NCBI GenBank assembly: GCA_002104985.1
Contig: MCGO01000097.1
Location: forward strand, 85,944 to 149,943
Direction: 5' to 3'
Source: Rhizoclosmatium globosum
Lineage: Eukaryota; Chytridiomycota; Chytridiomycetes; Chytridiales; Chytriomycetaceae
DNA length: 64,000 bases
Part shown: piece by piece, positions 1 to 8,921 of the stretch
How positions within the stretch are numbered: position 1 is the stretch's first letter
Layout: each line of letters opens with the position of its first letter
Notes under the pieces: generated by a model
Seen by the model: only the letters and a program-made list of their open reading frames with translations
Told to the model about the DNA's origin: nothing
The model's database searches: none
Position numbers and translations under genes: made by a program

Positions 1-473
1 CAAAACCAAAAACAATACAATACACACCCAATCCGATTCACAACGCCCTCCAAAACCCTCGCCAAACTCGTTTGCGGCGTCCACGCCTCAAACTCTTCCA
101 CAACGACGTAATTCTCGCCTGTCGATTCATCCACCAATACGACATTCACGCCGCCACTTGTGCTTGGATCCAGGTGGATGTACGGCGACAGAGAGACGAG
201 TGGGTGTGTGAGGGGGAAGGTGGGTGGCAGGTTTATGAGGAGAGTGAATGTTGGGAATGTGAGGTGGATGGATGATTCGGTTGGGGTGGAGTAGTTTGTT
301 GGGAAGGTGGATGCGAGGACAGAGAGTTGTTTGGCTTTCCTGGTTTAAAGGGTGTTAGGTCTCTGATAATAGGATAACGGAGGGATTTACAGGTCGGGAA
401 GGGCTGAGGCTGCATTTGAAGGTGCTGGCGAGGGAGAAGGTTGCGTGGCTGGCGACTTTCCAAAGTTGAACAT
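1..473 (-). CDS. VPS37/UEV-like ESCRT-I subunit, N-terminal part
   Basis: Partial gene running off the left edge. The protein starts MFNFGKSPATQ at 473-471. A 51-nt intron (390-340, GTAAAT...CCAG) follows, and exon 2 reads on past position 1. After a Pro/Ser-rich leader, exon 2 shows a UEV-like stretch with TLLINLPPTFPLTHPLVSLS, a conserved-looking EAWTPQTSLARVLEGVVNRI and the expected beta-strand spacing. This resembles the N-terminal UEV fold of VPS37A-type ESCRT-I proteins, which help sort ubiquitinated cargo at endosomes. The C-terminal Mod(r) domain that would prove this lies outside the window. It could instead be another UEV or RWD-fold protein. Confidence 0.55.
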
Positions 474-633
474 TCTCAGATGGTTTTATAATCGATAAAT
501 GAAAGAAGGAAAGAGTGGCAGGAAAAGTAAGATTAAAATGTATGCTTTTTTATTATGGCAGCAATATTAGTGCCGAATCAATTGAGAAGTATAAATACAA
601 TGCAGAGATGGATCGACAAGAGCAGACTGGGAT

Positions 634-855
634 TTACAAGAATCTGCTCTGGAACACCTGAGGAGTTGCAGTCTCAAAGACCAATGGAGATCCCGCAATC
701 TTTGTCTTTTGGCTGGCAGCAACACTCTTGATGGATTCAGTCGATGTCTTGATTGAGTTGCTCGATTTGATGGAAGCAGCCTTCTTTTCCTCTTGGGCAA
801 GCTTCATTTGGAGGAAGATGTCGTGGGCAGCAGCAGATTCAATGTGGCCTGGCAT
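634..855 (-). CDS. 73-aa small protein, MPGHIESA family (copy 1)
   Basis: An intronless 73-residue protein beginning MPGHIESAAAHDIFLQMK and ending FQSRFL. It is nearly identical to the products of 7597-7818 and 23007-23228 and related to those at 21221-21427 and 33507-33767. All share an MPG[HP]I[ED]SA start, an FLQMK-type Lys/Glu-rich helix, a Ser/Lys/Thr-rich middle and an F-S-R-[FY]-L or similar end. There is no signal peptide or membrane segment. It is transcribed divergently from the 51-aa gene at 1293. Function unknown. Repeated preservation of the frame, with few amino-acid changes between copies, argues that it is translated. Confidence 0.75.
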   Translation of the reverse strand: MPGHIESAAAHDIFLQMKLAQEEKKAASIKSSNSIKTSTESIKSVAASQKTKIAGSPLVFETATPQVFQSRFL

Positions 856-1292
856 TTGATTTTGTTTTGTTTGGATGTTGTTTTGGTGAAGGGAGAAATG
901 AAGGAACGGTCCGGTTTTATGTGTTTTCAGGATTCGTGGACTCCGGGATCGTCAAGAAACAACCCTAATTTGATGAAGGAAAGCGGCGGCTGTCACTCCG
1001 CCACGACAACGAAAACAGTGAAAACCCTAGCTTTTCTTGAATCTTATTCGTTACTGTATCCGTAGTTCCTTCCGTCGTATCTGGTCCAGAGCCTAACCAC
1101 ACATTGAATGGAACAACTTGAACCTCATCCGTCAACTCTGAAAAGCAACGAACTCTGATATCAAAACACGTGCAATGACAGCGAACATCGTGGAACTTTC
1201 AAAAATAGGGTTCTGATGTGAAATCCGGAATACAAAAGGAGTTTCGATCCGTTCCATCCACTCAAATCATTCACCACTACATCATAAACAAT
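856..1292. promoter_or_regulatory. Bidirectional promoter of the tiny-gene pair, copy 1
   Basis: 437 bp between divergent starts, conserved at 7819-8256 and, inverted, at 22578-23006. AACCCTA at 962-968 reads TAGGGTT on the sense strand of the 73-aa gene, 107 bp from its start. TAGGGTT at 1206-1212 is sense for the 51-aa gene, 81 bp from its start. A third AACCCTA lies at 1023-1029. TATA-like ACATAAAAC sits between the box and the 73-aa ATG, and ATACAAAAGG between the box and the 51-aa ATG. Confidence 0.6.
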
Positions 1293-1448
1293 ATGCCAGG
1301 AGCTCAAAACGATACCATTACTGTCACCCCAAAGGTCCAGAAGCCAGTTGCTCCTGCCACAACTACTGTTCCAGTCAGGTCAGCCACTGAGCCAGTTCAA
1401 GTTTTCTCAACGAAGCCGCCATTTATGAATGCCACCATTCACCTCTGA
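1293..1448 (+). CDS. 51-aa small protein, MPGAQND family (copy 1)
   Basis: An intronless 51-residue protein starting MPGAQNDTITVTPKVQKPVA and ending FMNATIHL, rich in Thr, Pro, Val and Ala, with no signal peptide or membrane segment. Near-identical copies lie at 8257-8412 and 22422-22577. A shorter relative at 21782-21922 keeps the VQKPVA core and an FM-x-x-x-[IL]HL end. It always sits near a member of the 73-aa family, head-to-head in three of four cases. Function unknown. The conserved ends and length are better explained by a real peptide than by chance. Confidence 0.72.
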   Translation: MPGAQNDTITVTPKVQKPVAPATTTVPVRSATEPVQVFSTKPPFMNATIHL

Positions 1449-1850
1449 TCCTCTCGTATCGACTGTTTCTTATAACGTCATTTTTCCTTATTTTGTAATC
1501 GTCATTCGCAATAAAAGGCTCTACATTGTTAAACAACATTATAAATGCAAGAGAGAACCCGCTTCAGCCTTCGCACCTTAGACTTGGCCATCAATAATAT
1601 CTGCGCATCCTTCTTCTTGATCATTCTCGAATGCACGCACCATTTGAAATGACAGAAATGAAAACCAACAAATCAAGATCGAGAACCCCCCCATTTTTTA
1701 AAAAAAGCTTGGGAACTGCTATAATACTCTTCTGTTTATTTTTTCAAACTCAGATTCCAGATAAGAATACACCAGAGATGCGAATAGAGATTATGGCAAG
1801 AGAAAAAGAAAAGGAAAGAAGGAGAGACAGGAAGGGAATACAAGGCGAGT
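1449..1850. other. Spacer between 51-aa gene and surface gene A
   Basis: About 400 bp between convergent 3' ends. It has AT-rich, polyadenylation-like AATAAAA near 1510 and no recognisable gene. The equivalent spacer in the right copy is 8413-8921. Confidence 0.5.
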
Positions 1851-4800
1851 TTACATCGCAGCAACCATAGCCATAGCTGTGATAATAAAAGTGGAGGCGA
1901 GAACGGTGCTGGCCTTGCTTACGACGATATTCAACTGTTGTGACACAGTTGGAGCTGGAGAAACGACGGAGTTAACAGTGTTTTGTTCGGGTGTTGTAAT
2001 AAACGTTGAAAGTGTGTTAATCACATCTTTTCGAGACGTAATGACAGTGGACGCGACCGTAAGCGAAGATGGAACTGGCGCACTAGTAGTGGTAGCAACA
2101 GTTGAGACCGTCTTTGATGTAGCAGTGGTAGTAACCTTTGATGTCACAAAAGTCTCAGAGGTCGAAACCAATGACTCTTTGATAGTTGTAGCAGCAACAG
2201 AACTGACCTCAACAGGTTTGTTCACAACTCCAACTCCATTCACAATCACAAACCCAACATCCCCATCCGCACGCTTTCCGGATATCAAACTAACACTGAA
2301 CGCGATAGAGGCAATAGCCTTGTTCTCAGAGTACACAGAAACAGTCAACGTAGTTCCAGCCGCATTCAAATCTAATGAAAACCATTCGCTCTTGTACGTG
2401 CTGTCTAGAACGTAGCTGAACCCAACACCTTTCGTGGCTCCAATAGTAGCGGTATTGATTTTGAAAGAACACGTCGCATCGTTGTAAACTTGAATGTTGT
2501 CTGCAGAAGAAAGGCCGTTGAACTAAAACAGACCGCGTTAATATAAAGTTGGACTCTATCCATACACACAAACCTGATACTGACGACTTGTTATCAAGAC
2601 CACAACCGCATTCGACCCCAACCCAAACGGTGCACCCAAGAACGTAACGGGTGCGTCGCCAGCACGGATAGGCTCCGTGATTTGGAAGAGCGAAGAACTG
2701 ACTTGATTCGCGTTGAGTTGGTTGAGAGATCCAGGAACGAGTGCATTCAAACTTGCAATGATTTCCGTTGTGTCGCCGTTGTAGTTTTGCATTGGTGTAC
2801 CAGATGGGATCGGGCTGGATGCGATAGAATCAATCAAAGATGATGGTGTCTTTGAGACGCAGACGGATGGGATCGTTGCCGAAACGGAAGTCGTGACTGA
2901 AATTGTAGATTGTGTGGTACGAATGGATTTTGTTTGAGTTCCTTCAGTTATTGATGATTCCACTGAAGAGGAATAAGCAGTAAGTGATGAGGAAATTTGG
3001 CTGAGGGATGCGGAATCTGTAGAAACAGACGGAACGGTGGTCAATTTCTGTTCCAAAGGACAATCATTTGGTTTGTTATGACTGGAAATCAATGGAGCTG
3101 GGAATTTCCGCGAGATTTGTAGCAGAACTGATTGATGCGGTTGATGCGGCAACAGTTGAAATCAGGGATTCTGAGTTACTCGTAACAGTGCTTGCATCCA
3201 TTGTTGAAAGGGTTATTGTGTTAGTGGAAGATTCTACGTTTGTTGAGATCAATATGGTGCTTGTCGCCGAGCTCATAACAGTGGAAGAAATCAATGAAAG
3301 TGTGCTTGTTGGTGCGGTTGATACTGCAGTGCTTGAACTTAATGTTAGGACTGTACTTATTGCTGTCGTGATGACTGGACAATTTGGGTTTCTGTCAGGG
3401 TCCCCTGTAAAACAGTTTCCATCAATGTTCACGTCACCAGACGCGTATGTGCTAAATAGTGAAGTTTTAGAAAATGGTTGTTTTTTTTTGAATATTCACT
3501 TACTCTTGATCTTCAGGGTATTTTTCTCCCAATCCCAATAGATTGCCTCTGAGTTTGAGGAGACTGAGTTTCTTTGGCAACTTTGGAATGGGTCCCGTAA
3601 ATTTACCATTGGTTATGAGTCTATGCTTCAAATTAAAAATGAAACCCGCGAAATTGAGTTTCTTCAACGTACAAATTAATCAATCCGTAAACGCCGCTGA
3701 AGTCAGGCAGTGGCTCATTAATAGTTGAATAATCGAGAGTGCTTATATCAATCCGTTAGCAAACACTTTGAATTCAAAGGCATACACTCACAATCCTTGG
3801 AAAGTGTTTCCAACTCCGTTACAATCAATAACCAGAGTACCACCACCACCATGAGGAAACGGCTGAGTGCAACACGCGTCCAAACATGGGTTACAATCTT
3901 CACGTTTCGAATATTGGATCCAATCATCGAGGTCACGCTTACAACTTGAACGGACCTCGAAATCTTTGTAACAAATAGATCGTTCAGACAAATCCCGACG
4001 GACTGGAACTGGACAGCAATATTGGTCTGGGTTGTCGAAGACTTTCGGCCAGATCTTATTCAATTGTTTGCAAGGCTCAGGTGGCGGGCAATCAGGGTTT
4101 TGGGTCAAATTGTATTCATTGTTGTTATCAAAGCAGTTGAAGTCTAAAGCCTTCACTTTCACCGAGTCTATTCCGGAAGGAATTGTCCCCCAAAATAAAT
4201 TGTGGTCCAGTTTGCTGGAAAATGCGTTAGAACACAGAGGAACGCTTTATACTGACTTACAAGTCGACATTTTGAAGTAAAAAGCTGAGAAGAGAAGGAT
4301 CCAAAGATCCAGTGAAACGGTTATTTGACAAATCCAATGTCCTAAGCTTTTGCAATTTTGTCAAATCTGGAAGAACCCCGTACATGCCGAGACCACTTGC
4401 TTTGCTTAACCTGCAGTCAGACATTGCATAATTTTAACCAAAAAACTTACACCGTACTTATAAATTGGCCGTCGAGTGATGATATAAACCTATTGTGCAA
4501 AGTATGTCAATATTACGTGCACAATTAAAACTGTAATTACCTGATCTTGTTCCCGTTTTCCTCATCAATTGACAGACATTTATTCTTATTTGCAGATGTG
4601 AATACTGCTCCCCAATTAAACTTCAAGAAACCGCAATCGGCATTGTATTGAGGACAGGCAGGATTGAACGAAAGATCGGTTTCTTCTTGATTATCAAAAC
4701 AGTTGTAGTCTGCAACATAGAGTACGTTCCGGATAAGATCTTGAGGAATCATCCCCGTCAGAAGATTATGGGACAGATCTCTACGTAAATTTCATAAGGT

Positions 4801-5311
4801 GAGAATCTCTACAAAAACGAACTTACATGAATGAGGCATGTTTGCCGTATGTGTCCATCCAGGTATTGGGATTTTCTGATATCGCATTATTGGAAAAATC
4901 AAAGTCAGGACAACCATAGAAATCTTCGTCCAGGAACGCTGGCAATTTCGTGAGACCGAAACCAGATACTTGCCTAAAAAGAAACAACATTTATGAAACG
5001 TAAGAGGCTAAAACAGCTCAATCATACACTTTTCTAATGTACCCCTCTTCGAGTTCTGTCCCTCTGTTGGTAAAGAAGATTAGGCTTTTTCGATAATGAG
5101 ATTGGAACAAAACGTACACCACTTTAGTTCCAACTCTGAGGCTAGTTCCTTGGCATAAAGGCGATGTATCGTTCATAAAAATGGTTGGAAATTCACGGAA
5201 GAGGGCAGCGCAGCCCAAAGGATACTGAGCATTCACTGTCGTTGGCGAAACAACTATGGTGATCAGAAGGATCTCCGCAAGTGTCCAAAGTCTGGAAATC
5301 ATCTTGTCCAA
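1851..5311 (-). pseudogene. Secreted LRR / Ser-Thr-rich surface protein A, frameshifted
   Basis: Multi-exon paralogue of the gene at 8922-12401. It begins with a signal peptide (MISRLWTLAEILLIT...TVNA). LRR units then alternate with Cys-rich modules (NCFDN...NP-CP...C-x2-L...WP-x-VF...CC). Next come a long Ser/Thr stalk, a domain containing APVTFLGAPFG and a beta-rich C-terminal domain (IQVYNDATCSF...SYVLDSTYKSEWF). The end is hydrophobic (TVLASTFIITAMAMVAAM), as in a GPI-anchored wall protein. Compared with copy B, a 34-bp insertion near 3055-3090 in the stalk shifts the frame and creates a TAA. No GT...AG pair removes it, so the product would be truncated before the C-terminal domains. Otherwise the coding exons look well kept, so the break is probably recent. 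Confidence 0.65.
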
Positions 5312-5690
5312 AGCAAGCGGTACGTTCGAGTTTTGGGAGAAGTTGCCGATGAGAGGATTTTATGCAGTGAAATTCATGTGGAATTAATGAGACATTCAAT
5401 TTCGCAGCAAACGTGTGGCTCAAATCTGTCGCCTTTGAGCCACATGTTTGAACCAAACAGATTTGAGCCACAGGTTTGGGTCACGTTTGAGCCACATGTC
5501 GAACATCTGTGTTGTTTATGAAAAACTTAAATAAAGAAACTGTTGGCAGAAAATATCGTCAATTTGGTTAGACGGTAGAGACGGGCTGCTGGGAAAATTG
5601 AGCATTTGGGATTAATTAGACGGAAAATAAACATTTCTTCACTTTGCTATCCGATAGCAAATAAACTTATTCCTAAATTTTAACCCCCAA
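5312..5690 (-). promoter_or_regulatory. Upstream region of surface gene A with GAGCCACATGT repeats
   Basis: Contains TTTGAGCCACATGT at 5434-5447 and 5486-5499, a one-base variant at 5462-5475 and an inverted TGGCTCAAA at 5416-5424. The same motifs occur upstream of gene B (12501-12562). Candidate transcription-factor sites, judged only from repetition and position. Confidence 0.4.
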
Positions 5691-5870
5691 GGAGCTCCAG
5701 CAGTTGCGGCAACGATAGCCTATAGACTCCTTCAAACTGGCATGGAAATACTAGAGTCGTTTGGCGAATCCATGTGGGAAATGCGACGTAGCATCTAAAT
5801 CCACTGCACTGTCACCACCTGCAAAATCGACGGTAGCGAAATTGCGTTTGATCCTCACCTTTTCAGTGCC
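5690..5870 (-). pseudogene. Remnant of STAS gene 3' end
   Basis: Matches the last ~180 bp of the STAS gene at 12734-12900. On the minus strand it reads VDFAGGDSAVDLDATSHFPH, then GFAKRL and a TAG where the intact copy has Lys, followed by a frame change in the region corresponding to HASLEEAIVAATAG. Both lesions rule out function. It marks the right edge of segmental copy A; the rest of the STAS gene is absent. Confidence 0.75.
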
Positions 5871-5879
5871 AGTGTTGAA

Positions 5880-6125
5880 AGGATATCTACAACTTCTTCA
5901 AGTACAACAAAACCGTTTGCTCTTGCACGAAACTATCAAGTACGTAACCAAAACCCAACCCCTTTCCGGTTCCATTTGTAGCCGTGGTGATTTTGAAGAA
6001 GTAAGTCGCATTGTTGTACACTTGAATGTCATTGCCCAGAGGGAATACCACCGAGCTAAAAAGCGTTGATACAACTTGAAGCCTAGACAGCTTTGTACGT
6101 GGTGCATTGTCGTACAATACCAAAA
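5880..6125 (-). pseudogene. Fragment of the surface-protein C-terminal domain
   Basis: The minus strand reads NDIQVYNNATYFFKITTATN then GLGFGYVLDS. This matches the first half of the beta-rich domain in genes A, B and D before losing similarity. It has no start, stalk or anchor. It lies between the STAS remnant and the HYPK start, in the HYPK upstream region. Confidence 0.7.
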
Positions 6126-6237
6126 CGAATACAACTGTAAAAAACCGAATTCTTGTTCATTAATCAACGGGTTTGTCCTCTTCTCTTTCTTTCATCTGCT
6201 TTTTTTCAGAACACCAAAACTCACGCTTAAACCAAAC

Positions 6238-6837
6238 ATGGCCGACGACAAGGAAAACTCTGTTGAAGACCTCGAAGATGAGAAGCAGGAGGAGCTTACG
6301 GGAACCGCAGGACAAGCGAGCAAGGACATGCAAAGTATGGCAGCAGACCCGGCCTTTCAGAGTGCTTTGGACTTGGAGCAAGATGAGATTGGACAGGTGA
6401 GACTGGTTTTGGGTTTTAAGTGAATGTGTGTGATTGGTTGGGTGTATTATCGATTGGACTGGATTGGATTGGATTGGATAAGCTTGTTGGATACTAACTC
6501 TCTTTCCCTCAAACTCGACATCGAAACAGGCAATGACATTTGTAACTACCGAAATCACAAAGCTCAGGACAAACAAGCTCAACCGGTGCGTCTTGTTGTA
6601 CCTTGCGTTCACTCAACATGTTCTAACTCTTGATTTAGAGAGAAGGAACTCGCGAAGGTATCAGTTAGCGATGAGGATATTGCTCTGGTGGTGAGTATTG
6701 TTGATTCGGTTTAAAGTGTGTTCTAAAGCCGTTGGGATTAGATGAAGGAACTTGATGTATCGAAAGCAGCTGCCGAGAAGGCTTTGAGGGAGAACCAGGG
6801 ATCACTGGAGACCACACTACGTGCATTGATTGCTTAA
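6238..6837 (+). CDS. HYPK: HYPK-like NatA-associated chaperone
   Basis: Four exons (6238-6396, 6530-6585, 6639-6690, 6742-6837) give about 121 aa. The N-terminus is acidic. The middle reads AMTFVTTEITKLRTNKLN. The end has the HYPK/NAC-alpha UBA-like core: REKELAKVSVSDEDIALV followed by MKELDVSKAAAEKALREN and a final LRALIA. HYPK binds and inhibits the NatA N-terminal acetyltransferase and works near the ribosome exit. The start at 6238 is chosen because it opens the conserved acidic leader in frame with all junctions. It is convergent with the TTC36-like gene 60 bp downstream. Confidence 0.88.
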
Positions 6838-6896
6838 ATAGTATTATCTATCTATTCAAGAATAAACGAGTCTTGAGTGTACCTATTTCATTCCAT

Positions 6897-7393
6897 TTAT
6901 TCACGTTCTGCCTCACCCATCTCTGTATCCTTCTCTCCAATAACAACATTACATTCAGCACCGCTACCACCCACTTTATTCGGTGCATACTGAGCCATCA
7001 ACTCACTCACCATTGCATTACACATTTTAGCATACGGGTTATTCTTGACAGCAGCCCTCGCAGTCTCATTCCCCAATTTAGCAGCCTTCAACAAGTCCTC
7101 CTCCGCACCACTCATATCCCCTCCATTCTTTCTCAGAATCGCACGCTGCGCATACGCCATTTTCAGCACGCCTTCATTCTGTTGAGCCAGTGCATACTCG
7201 ATGGCATCATCAATGCGGCTGCGACGCCTTTTGATTCGAGGATTTGGAGTTGGGCGAGGGTTTCGGTGGTTGGAAGAGGATAGTTTAGGGATGGTTTGTT
7301 GGGGTTCAAGTTGGGGTTTTCTTCTTGGGCTAGGCCGGAGAAGTCCTGCGAAAAGATGGCATCGAGAACTTTGGTGTCGCGGGTGCTGCTCAT
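6897..7393 (-). pseudogene. TTC36: TTC36-like TPR protein with lost first repeat and frameshift
   Basis: The start MSSTRDTKVLDAIFSQDF (7393) is typical of TTC36/HBP21, and LQILESKGVAAAL follows. The frame then breaks near 7205-7215. The next frame resumes with DDAIEYALAQQNEGVLKMAY and runs to NPYAKMCNAMVSELMAQYAP, the family's C-terminal signature. About 40 residues expected between these halves, covering most of the first TPR, are missing. No GT...AG intron repairs the frame. Either a deletion inactivated the gene, or an assembly error collapsed it. The remaining sequence is well conserved, so the lesion is young or artefactual. Confidence 0.7.
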
Positions 7394-7596
7394 GGTGACT
7401 ATATGTTGTTGGTGGTTGGTATGGTTCCGATGCCTTCCGAGTTGAGTTCCGAGAAATGTTTCAATTGCATGTTTCAAATCAACCGAGAGAAAGACAAGTG
7501 GATTAAGAGTATAAAAATGCTTTTATTATGGCAGCAATATTAGTGCCGAATCAATTGAGAAAGATAAATACAATGCAAAAGTAACAACAGCTAGAT

Positions 7597-7818
7597 TTAC
7601 AAGAATCTGCTCTGGAACAACTGAGGAGTCGCAGTCTCAAAGACCAATGGGGATCCCTCCACCTTTGTCTTTTGGCTGGCAGCAACACTCTTGATAGATT
7701 CAGTCGATGTCTTGATTGAGTTGCTCGATTTGATGGAGGCAGCCTTCTTTTCCTCTTGGGCAAGCTTCATTTGGAGGAAGATGTCGTGGGCAGCAGCAGA
7801 TTCAATGTGGCCTGGCAT
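7597..7818 (-). CDS. 73-aa small protein, MPGHIESA family (copy 2)
   Basis: Differs from the copy at 634-855 at very few residues, all in the C-terminal half (KTKVEGS for KTKIAGS, PQLFQ for PQVFQ). It has the same length, intronless structure and divergent partner (51-aa gene at 8257). No domain is recognised. The AACCCTA box is 105 bp upstream (7923-7929). Confidence 0.75.
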   Translation of the reverse strand: MPGHIESAAAHDIFLQMKLAQEEKKAASIKSSNSIKTSTESIKSVAASQKTKVEGSPLVFETATPQLFQSRFL

Positions 7819-8256
7819 TTTGATTTGTTTTGTTTGGATGTTGTTTTGATGAGGGGAGAAGTGAAGGAACGGTCTGTTTTATGTGTTTTCAGGATTCGTG
7901 GACTCCGGGATCGTCATGGGGGAACCCTAATTTGATGAAGGGGGGCGTGGCGGCTGTCACTCCACCACGACAGCGAAAACAGTGAAAACCCTAGCTTTAA
8001 TTGAATCTTATTCGTTGCTGCATCCGTAGTTCCTTCCGTCGCATCCGGTCCTAAGATGCAGAAAGTACTCTTTCCATGTCAACTTGAACCTAATCCGCCA
8101 ATTCCGAAAAGCAACGAACTGATATCAAAACACGTGCAATGACAACGAACATGCACAGCCTTCAAAAATAGGGTTCTGATGTGAAATCCAGAATACAAAA
8201 GGAGTCTCGATCCGGTTCCTCCACTCAAATCGTTTACCACTACATCAAAAAACAAT
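7819..8256. promoter_or_regulatory. Bidirectional promoter of the tiny-gene pair, copy 2
   Basis: 438 bp, closely matching 856-1292. AACCCTA at 7923-7929 and 7987-7993; TAGGGTT at 8169-8175, 82 bp before the 51-aa start. TATA-like ATAAAAC and ATACAAAAGG elements are kept. Confidence 0.6.
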
Positions 8257-8412
8257 ATGCCAGGAGCTCAAAACGATACCATCACTGTTACCCCAAAGGT
8301 CCAGAAGCCAGTTGCTCCTACCGCAACTCCTGTTCCAACCAAGCCAGCCACTGAGCCTGTTCAAGTGTTCTCCACAACCTCACCATTCATGAACGCTACC
8401 ATCCACCTCTGA
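8257..8412 (+). CDS. 51-aa small protein, MPGAQND family (copy 2)
   Basis: Same length and ends as the copy at 1293-1448 (MPGAQNDTITV... FMNATIHL). Differences are confined to the middle (PTATPVPTKPATEP against PATTTVPVRSATEP) and the residues just before the conserved end. This pattern suggests constraint on both termini. Function unknown. Confidence 0.72.
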   Translation: MPGAQNDTITVTPKVQKPVAPTATPVPTKPATEPVQVFSTTSPFMNATIHL

Positions 8413-8921
8413 TTCTCTCAATGATGCATCGAGCAGTCTCGTACAACAGGGCATTCCGTCCATTTTGATTCATATACTCATTTCATAATCGTAATTCACA
8501 ATAAACGTTCGTCATTCAAGTTATATCCATTAATAAAACCATAAAACGATTAATGTTTAGTTTCGTAATTACTATACCCTCAGGAGGAGTCGTTCTGGAT
8601 AACAACCTACCTCAACCTTCATACCTCAGACTCAGCCCTTAATGATATTTGCACTTCGTCTTTGTTTAATTGCTCTTGAATGTACGCACCGTTTGAAATT
8701 ACACAAAATATGTGATACAAATGGAAATCGAGAACCGAAAGTTTATCAATAGTTCACAAAACTGGATTCGTCCATATCACTTCTTTAAGGCGCCCTTGCC
8801 AATTTACCCACAAAAAAAGGTTTGGTAATGGTTTGAATACTCTTCTGTTTATTTGGAAATTGGATTCCAGATAAGAATGCACTAAATAGAAACAGATAGA
8901 AGGAGAGATGGGAATGGCGAG
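8413..8921. other. Spacer between 51-aa gene and surface gene B
   Basis: About 500 bp between convergent genes, with AATAAA-like signals near 8500. No coding sequence recognised. It is partly similar to 1449-1850 but longer. Confidence 0.5.

Larger units (their letters stand above)
535..5870. repeat. Left copy (A) of a ~7 kb tandem segmental duplication
   Basis: This block corresponds in gene order and sequence to 7503-12900. It holds the 73-aa gene, the 51-aa gene, the large LRR surface gene and the 3' end of the STAS gene. Offsets between matching points are 6963-6964 for the tiny genes and about 7070-7100 across the LRR gene, so small indels have accumulated. Similarity starts near 535 (matching about 7503) in the 3' flank of the 73-aa gene. 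It ends inside the STAS remnant near 5870. Confidence 0.8.

Noticed and set aside
1879..2415. Long plus-strand open frame opposite surface gene A
   Set aside because: Antisense shadow of Ser/Thr codons; the similar frames at 10000-10569 and 31473-32198 also lie exactly opposite stalks, and their Val/Glu-rich products have no family features.
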